From NCBI GenBank assembly GCA_015485375.1, contig WFTU01000447.1:1-9716 (forward strand): a DNA stretch of 9,716 nucleotides, written 5' to 3'. A model generated the notes under the pieces. It was not told where the DNA came from and did not search any database. It saw nothing but the letters and a program-made list of their open reading frames with translations. The first letter of the stretch is position 1; each line of letters begins with the position of its first letter. Positions 6,277-9,716 of this stretch are shown here, one piece after another. The stretch comes from Paracoccaceae bacterium. GTDB taxonomy: Bacteria > Pseudomonadota > Alphaproteobacteria > Rhodobacterales > Rhodobacteraceae. A program made the position numbers and the translations under genes.

Positions 6277-6302
6277 GGCGCAAACGGGCAGTTTGTCGCG
6301 CC
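6277..6302. repeat. Interrupted inverted repeat between cinA and amtB
   Basis: CAAAC (6281-6285) and GTTTG (6291-6295) pair around loop GGGCA. The outer GGCG (6277-6280) and CGCC (6299-6302) extend the stem past a three-base bulge. This lies in the 165-base gap between cinA and amtB. I see no clear sigma-70 or sigma-54 promoter in that gap and no U tract after the stem, so it may be a transcription-slowing hairpin or an operator. Confidence 0.3.
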
Positions 6303-6355
6303 GACGCCTATGAAATGGGCGGAATTTCGGGCCTGCGATGAAAAAACAGGCAGAA

Positions 6356-6841
6356 TTATAAGGCTTGCGCTTTTTCGAGCAGGAGCGTCAGGGCGGTCTC
6401 GACGGTGGCCATACGCACGGCATCGCGCCCCAGCGGGCCGAATTCCCGCACTGTTGTTTCGACACCCTCGGCGGTGGCTACGGCGAACCAGACGCGGCCT
6501 TCGGGTTTGTCGCCATCGGCGCCGGGGCCGGCGACTCCGGTGACCGCGACGGCGAGGTTGGCGTCCGATTCTGCCAGCGCGCCGAGGGCCATCTGGCGGG
6601 CGACGGGTTCGGAAACGGCGCCGTGGTCGCGCAGCATGGTTTCGGGAACGCCGAGCATCGCGGTTTTGGAGGGGTAGGAATAGGTGACGAAACCGCGGTC
6701 GAACACGGCGGAGGAGCCGGGGATATCGGTGAGGGCGGCGGCGATCATGCCGCCGGTGCAGCTCTCGGCGGTGGCGATCATCCAGCCGCGGGTCTTGCAG
6801 GCGTCGAGCAGCGCCGTGGCGGTTTCGGAAAACCCGATCAC
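6356..6841 (-). CDS. pncC: CinA-type nicotinamide-nucleotide amidohydrolase (PncC), stand-alone
   Basis: A 161-residue cytoplasmic protein consisting only of the CinA C-terminal domain. It lacks the N-terminal MoCF/COG1058 domain of full CinA, like E. coli PncC. The family deamidates nicotinamide mononucleotide to nicotinate mononucleotide in NAD recycling. The nucleophile motif ESCTGG lies at residues 26-31 (Ser27), with YSYPSK at 54-59 providing candidate Tyr54 and Lys59 partners. The second signature VTGVAGPG is near residues 100-107. The start is GTG at 6841 (VIGFSET), whose GTGA overlaps the pgpA stop TGA. There is no Shine-Dalgarno sequence, so translation is probably coupled to pgpA. 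A longer frame reaching 7057 only reads out of frame through pgpA. Domain call secure, substrate by family. Confidence 0.9.
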   Translation of the reverse strand: MIGFSETATALLDACKTRGWMIATAESCTGGMIAAALTDIPGSSAVFDRGFVTYSYPSKTAMLGVPETMLRDHGAVSEPVARQMALGALAESDANLAVAVTGVAGPGADGDKPEGRVWFAVATAEGVETTVREFGPLGRDAVRMATVETALTLLLEKAQAL

Positions 6842-7329
6842 TGGATCAGGCCGTGGTAGATTCCGGCAAAGAGCATGACGACGAAAGCTGCCATTACTCC
6901 CGCGATCACATCGTCGAGGATCACGCCGAGCGGGGTGTGCTTGCGGTCGGCCCAGCCGACGGGGCCGGGTTTCCAGATGTCGAACAGGCGGAAGAATATG
7001 AAGGCCGTGACCCAGCCGGGGTAGGGGAACAGCCATTGCGGCTGCCCGTTGGCCCACATGCCGTAGGAGAGCGGCAGAAGGGCGATCCAGATGCCGACGA
7101 CCTCGTCAATGACGATTTCGGAAGGGTCGTGGTTGTCCTTGCCCGCGGTCTCGATCCCGATGGCCCACCAGCCGATCAGGAAAGCGGCGATGGTGGCGAG
7201 GAACAGGCCCGGAAAGCCGAGCAGCCCGTGCAGGAGCCATGCAACCGGAATCGCGGCAAGGCTGCCCCATGTGCCGGGGGCTTTCGGCAGCAGGCCAACG
7301 CCGAAGAAGGTGGTGATCAGTCGGGTCAT
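6838..7329 (-). CDS. pgpA: Phosphatidylglycerophosphatase A
   Basis: A 163-residue integral inner-membrane phosphatase of the PgpA family that removes the terminal phosphate of phosphatidylglycerophosphate to make phosphatidylglycerol. Family marks are KAPGTWGSL (residues 16-24), HDPSEIVIDEVVG (67-79, with the acidic residues thought to bind Mg), FRLFDIWKPGPVGWADRK (113-130) and GVILDDVIAG (135-144). Hydrophobic stretches near 25-60, 78-92 and 140-160 fit membrane helices. Length is near that of E. coli PgpA (172). The start ATG at 7329 overlaps the ispDF stop as ATGA. No Shine-Dalgarno is visible upstream (the sequence reads CTGGTAAAACT), so translational coupling with ispDF is likely. Confidence 0.94.
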   Translation of the reverse strand: MTRLITTFFGVGLLPKAPGTWGSLAAIPVAWLLHGLLGFPGLFLATIAAFLIGWWAIGIETAGKDNHDPSEIVIDEVVGIWIALLPLSYGMWANGQPQWLFPYPGWVTAFIFFRLFDIWKPGPVGWADRKHTPLGVILDDVIAGVMAAFVVMLFAGIYHGLIQ

Positions 7330-8471
7330 AGTTTTACCAGTGTTGCTGTGGCCATGGCGGCGATGCCCTCGCCGCGGCCGGTGAAGCCGAGTTTTTCGGA
7401 AGTGGTGGCCTTGACCGACACGCGGTCCACGCCGATGCCGAGGATATTGGCGAGGTTGGCGCGCATTTCCTCGGCGTGCGGGCCGATTTTCGGGGCCTCG
7501 CAAATGATGGTGCAATCGACGTTGGAGAGGGTGAAGCCGCGCTCGGAGGTGCGCTCGGCGGCTTTTTTCAGGAATATGTCGGAGGTGGCGCCTTTCCACT
7601 CCGACTCGGAGGGCGGGAACCATTGGCCTATGTCGCCCTCGGCCAGAGCGCCGAAGATGGCATCGGTAACCGCGTGCATGGCCACATCGGCGTCGGAATG
7701 GCCAAGGAGCGCATGGTCGTGCGGAATGTCGAGACCGCAGAGGGTAACGTGGTCTCCGTCGGTGAATTTATGCACGTCAAAGCCGTTTCCGGTGCGAATA
7801 TCCATGTGTTTGTCCAGCATTTTCCCGGCCCGTTCGAAATCGGCGGGGGTGGTGAGTTTGAAATTTTCCGGCGCGCCTTCGGTAATCGCGATCTTGTAGC
7901 CCTTGGCGAAGGCCACGGCGACATCGTCGAGCGCAGGGGCGGTGGCGCTGCGGTGCGCGTCAAGAATGGCGTTGAAGTGGAAGCCCTGCGGGGTCTGGGC
8001 GCGGTAAAGGCTCTCGCGCGGCTGTTCGGCGAGGATGCGGCCACGCCCGCCTTTCCAGAGGGCATCGACCACGGGCAGGGCGGGGAAGGCGGCCTTGTGG
8101 TCGGCAAGCGCGGCCAGAACGCCGGAGATCACCGCGTGGGATACAAACGGGCGGGCGGCGTCGTGGATCAGGACGGTTTCGGGGGCGTGTTGTTCCAGCG
8201 CCTCCAGCCCCTTGAGAACGGAATCCTGTCGTTCCTCGCCACCAAAAACCGAGGGCAGAACGCCGCCCATACCGCTGGTGGCGATGGCGTAGCGGCCGGC
8301 GTCGTCGGGGTGGATGACCACCTGCACGGCGTCGATGGCGGGGTGCGAGAGCAGGGCGTCGATGGTGCGGCGCAGGACCGTGAGGCCACCGAGCGCGCGA
8401 TACTGTTTCGGCACATCGCCACCGGCGCGGGTGCCGCGGCCTGCGGCGACTATGAGGGCGATTGTTTTCAT
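7326..8471 (-). CDS. ispDF: Bifunctional IspD/IspF: MEP cytidylyltransferase and MEcPP synthase
   Basis: A 381-residue fusion carrying two non-consecutive steps of the methylerythritol-phosphate pathway for isoprenoid precursors. The IspD half (about 1-222) shows the nucleotide-binding motif VAAGRGTRAGGDVPKQY (8-24, Lys22 in PKQY), HDAARPFV near 100 and QTPQGFHF near 155. The IspF half starts at about residue 223 with MDIRTGNGFDVHKF: metal ligands Asp232, His234 and His266, the loop GHSDADVAMH, and the C-terminal signature VSVKATTSEKLGFTGRGEG. Fusion of IspD and IspF is normal in alphaproteobacteria. The ATG at 8471 gives the expected N-terminus MKTIALIVAAG. GGAG lies only two bases before it, too close for a usual Shine-Dalgarno. 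It leads the ispDF-pgpA-pncC operon. Confidence 0.96.
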   Translation of the reverse strand: MKTIALIVAAGRGTRAGGDVPKQYRALGGLTVLRRTIDALLSHPAIDAVQVVIHPDDAGRYAIATSGMGGVLPSVFGGEERQDSVLKGLEALEQHAPETVLIHDAARPFVSHAVISGVLAALADHKAAFPALPVVDALWKGGRGRILAEQPRESLYRAQTPQGFHFNAILDAHRSATAPALDDVAVAFAKGYKIAITEGAPENFKLTTPADFERAGKMLDKHMDIRTGNGFDVHKFTDGDHVTLCGLDIPHDHALLGHSDADVAMHAVTDAIFGALAEGDIGQWFPPSESEWKGATSDIFLKKAAERTSERGFTLSNVDCTIICEAPKIGPHAEEMRANLANILGIGVDRVSVKATTSEKLGFTGRGEGIAAMATATLVKL

Positions 8472-8477
8472 GGCTCC

Positions 8478-8506
8478 GGTTTAGAGCAAGGCGGCGCGGC
8501 CCTCAA
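8478..8506 (-). promoter_or_regulatory. ispDF promoter positioned for a leaderless transcript
   Basis: On the minus strand TTGAGG (8501-8506) and TAAACC (8478-8483) are separated by exactly 17 bases. The -10 ends six bases before the ATG, so the usual start point falls on the A of the start codon. The -35 begins just after the stop codon of the upstream secreted-protein gene, which may also supply read-through transcripts. Confidence 0.42.
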
Positions 8507-8510
8507 CTGC

Positions 8511-9347
8511 CTATTGTGTTTCGGGGAGGCCGGACCAGATTTCGATGTCGTCGATCCACTGCGCCTTCGGGTTGGCATCGCCATAGATCTGGGTCAGCAT
8601 GATGAAATCGACCGGTTCGCCGTTGCGCGTGGTCGGCCCGTAGTGGTCACCCACCACCTGCCCGTTGATTTTCCACAGGGCGCGCCCGTCGGAACCGTCG
8701 CTCCAGTGCCAGTAGAACTCGGTCAGGAACCACTCATTGACGGGGACCGGAACCTCGCGGTTGTCGATTTCCCAGACCGCGTTTTGCGGGTCGAGGTCGC
8801 CTTGCCAGTGCCAGTAGGGGCGCCCGTCGGGATCGGTGTAGATGAAAGAGATCAGGCGAAACCCCCGACCTTCGCCGTAGCCCTTGCTTTTCCATTCGAA
8901 AAAGCTGCGCCAGGAATCTTTTGCATCGAGCGAGGCGGGATCCAGTTTGATCCAGTAGCGCACATAGAGATCGGATCGCCCGTCGCGGATGTTCAGGATC
9001 TCGTAGGGCATCTGGGTGACGCCGGGGGTGCCGGTCTCGACGCTGTAAAGCACGCGCGTCGGGGTTCCGTTGCGCCCTGTTACCATGCGCAGATCGCTTC
9101 CGATTGTGCCGCCTTCCTCCACAATGGGATGCAGGGCGCTTTCGGACGCGCCAAGAATGCGGACCGGCCAGCTGTAACCGGTTGCGGAGTCGGTGCCGGA
9201 TATAGTGCGGTAGCCCTCGCTCAGCGGTCCGATGGTGACGCCGCCCTCGAATCCGGAGGCGAACAACAACTCGGAGGCGGGCGAAGCAGCGGGGAACAAG
9301 CCGACGCAGGCAACAAGGACGGTATACAAAGGGTTTGTTTTCAACAT
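8511..9347 (-). CDS. Secreted protein of unknown function, probable ConA-like/polysaccharide-lyase-type jelly roll
   Basis: A 278-residue protein I do not recognise by name. It begins MLKTNPLYTVLVACVGLF, a short basic start plus hydrophobic core, followed by AASPASE, a good signal peptidase I site near Ala24. LVAC at residues 11-14 also resembles a lipobox, so a lipoprotein cannot be excluded. The mature part starts ELLFASGFEGG and is rich in Trp, Tyr, Asp and Gly. It contains DLYVRYWIKLDP, FFEWKS, YWHWQGD, VPVPVNEWFLTEFYWHW, ALWKINGQVV and a closing QWIDDIEIW. Alternating aromatic strands of this kind are typical of concanavalin A-like jelly rolls, including polysaccharide lyases and laminin-G-like domains, so a role in binding or cutting an extracellular glycan is a reasonable guess. 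The ATG at 9347 is the only start that gives a signal peptide; it lacks a clear Shine-Dalgarno. It lies between ispDF and dusB, which are usually adjacent in relatives. Confidence 0.7.
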   Translation of the reverse strand: MLKTNPLYTVLVACVGLFPAASPASELLFASGFEGGVTIGPLSEGYRTISGTDSATGYSWPVRILGASESALHPIVEEGGTIGSDLRMVTGRNGTPTRVLYSVETGTPGVTQMPYEILNIRDGRSDLYVRYWIKLDPASLDAKDSWRSFFEWKSKGYGEGRGFRLISFIYTDPDGRPYWHWQGDLDPQNAVWEIDNREVPVPVNEWFLTEFYWHWSDGSDGRALWKINGQVVGDHYGPTTRNGEPVDFIMLTQIYGDANPKAQWIDDIEIWSGLPETQ

Positions 9348-9440
9348 CCGGCGACGTAACGCGAATTTCCCCCTGTTGACAAGTTGCCCCCCGCGCGGAA
9401 ATCCGCTAGCTAGTGGAAAATTGCACAAGGAATAGGCAGA
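9348..9440. promoter_or_regulatory. Divergent promoter region of dusB and the secreted-protein gene
   Basis: For dusB, TTGCCC (9384-9389) and TAGCTA (9407-9412) are 17 bases apart and would start a short leader with AAGGA (9427-9431). TTGACA at 9376-9381 is a perfect -35 but lacks a -10 at the right distance. On the other strand the same element reads TTGTCA (9377-9382), with a poor -10 TTACGT (9354-9359) six bases before the ATG. CCGCTAGCTAGTGG (9403-9416) is palindromic except for one pair and overlaps the dusB -10, suggesting an operator. Confidence 0.35.
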
Positions 9441-9716
9441 TTGGCAATAACGCTTGGAAATACGGCACTTGAGTCGCGGGTGCTGCTGGCGCCGATGGCG
9501 GGGATTACGGATCTGCCGTTTCGCAGTGTCGTGCAGGGCTTCGGTGCCGGTCTGGTGGTGTCCGAGATGATCGCCAGTCAGGAGATGGTGCAGGCGCGCA
9601 CCACGCCGCATTTGCGCGCCGAACTGGGGCTGGATAGCGGGCGCACCGCCGTGCAGATCGCCGGGCGCGAGGCCGGATGGATGGGGGAATGCGCGCGGAT
9701 GCTTGCAGGGCAGGGC
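9441..9716 (+). CDS. dusB: tRNA-dihydrouridine synthase DusB (NifR3), N-terminal part (3' end outside window)
   Basis: The first 92 codons of an FMN-dependent enzyme that reduces uridine to dihydrouridine in the D-loop of tRNA. The family N-terminus is plain: VLLAPMAGITDLPFR near residues 14-28 (FMN phosphate-side barrel start), GAGLVVSEMIASQEMV near 36-51, and VQIAGREAGWMGECAR near 72-87. The catalytic cysteine lies beyond the right edge. The start is TTG at 9441, chosen because AAGGA (9427-9431) lies 9 bases upstream and no ATG or GTG occurs before the conserved segment. In Rhodobacter this gene is called nifR3 and is followed by ntrB and ntrC; that continuation is expected but not visible here. 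Confidence 0.93.
   Translation, partial: MAITLGNTALESRVLLAPMAGITDLPFRSVVQGFGAGLVVSEMIASQEMVQARTTPHLRAELGLDSGRTAVQIAGREAGWMGECARMLAGQG

Noticed and set aside
6191..6283. Longer amtB start at 6283
   Set aside because: The added 31 residues are basic and not part of the Amt family. A Shine-Dalgarno precedes the ATG at 6190.
4937..6313. 458-codon open frame on the + strand opposite amtB
   Set aside because: Highly acidic Asp/Gly/Arg-rich translation mirroring the membrane-protein codons of amtB, with no domain and no ribosome binding site.
6331..6351. GCCTG-N11-CAGGC as a terminator after pncC
   Set aside because: The T run lies in the loop rather than after the stem and the stem is only five pairs, so it does not fit an intrinsic terminator.
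6191..6355. Sigma-54 promoter for amtB
   Set aside because: Candidate GG...GC pairs on the minus strand have 11 rather than 10 intervening bases and lack the surrounding consensus.
7476..9359. 627-codon open frame on the + strand opposite ispDF and the secreted-protein gene
   Set aside because: It is antisense to a confidently identified enzyme, has low-complexity Gly/Val/Asp-rich translation and no recognisable domain. It is a shadow of high-GC codon use.
9348..9611. Longer start for the secreted protein up to 9611
   Set aside because: It would overlap dusB on the opposite strand and bury the signal peptide inside the chain.
1..9716. CRISPR arrays, tRNA or rRNA genes, insertion sequences, prophage or defence system
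   Set aside because: No regularly spaced repeats, no cloverleaf-type sequence, no transposase or nuclease-like proteins were seen. All large frames are housekeeping genes apart from the secreted protein.

Overview
The window looks like an ordinary chromosomal segment of an alphaproteobacterium, most likely a Rhodobacteraceae (Rhodobacter/Roseobacter-type) species. The reasons are high GC content, a fused ispDF gene, a dusB (nifR3) gene next to ispDF, a COQ10/RatA-type gene nearby, and promoter hexamers of the TTGAGC/TAGGCT kind. This placement is from recognised protein families and gene order, not from a database search. I see no rRNA, tRNA, CRISPR array, insertion sequence, phage gene or obvious novel multi-gene system.

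Left part (1-3927, + strand): the C-terminal half of mfd, cut by the window edge, ends in a likely intrinsic terminator. A 374-bp non-coding region follows. It is unusually rich in small repeats and contains a promoter-like element built around an inverted repeat, plus a terminator-like stem, so it may encode a small RNA. Then comes an AidB-type acyl-CoA dehydrogenase with its own promoter and a strong ribosome binding site.

Middle part (3914-6190): hpt (purine salvage) lies on the minus strand and overlaps the end of aidB tail to tail. It is divergent from a COQ10/RatA-family START-domain gene on the + strand, which in turn overlaps tail to tail with amtB (ammonium transporter, minus strand). 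Hairpin-forming sequence sits at both tail-to-tail overlaps.

Right part (6356-9347, minus strand, transcribed right to left): a gene for a secreted, Trp-rich protein of unknown function (probably a concanavalin A-like jelly roll), then ispDF (isoprenoid precursor synthesis), pgpA (phosphatidylglycerol synthesis) and a stand-alone CinA/PncC amidohydrolase. The last three overlap by 4 bases at each junction and form a translationally coupled operon. ispDF has its own promoter, placed so that the mRNA could be leaderless. Divergent from this block, the first 92 codons of dusB (nifR3) run off the right edge. In Rhodobacter relatives dusB leads the ntrBC nitrogen-regulation genes, so amtB lies close to a probable nitrogen-control locus.

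The most interesting points are the secreted protein gene placed between ispDF and dusB, the repeat-rich mfd-aidB intergenic region with a possible small RNA, the leaderless-type starts, and the hairpins at the convergent overlaps.
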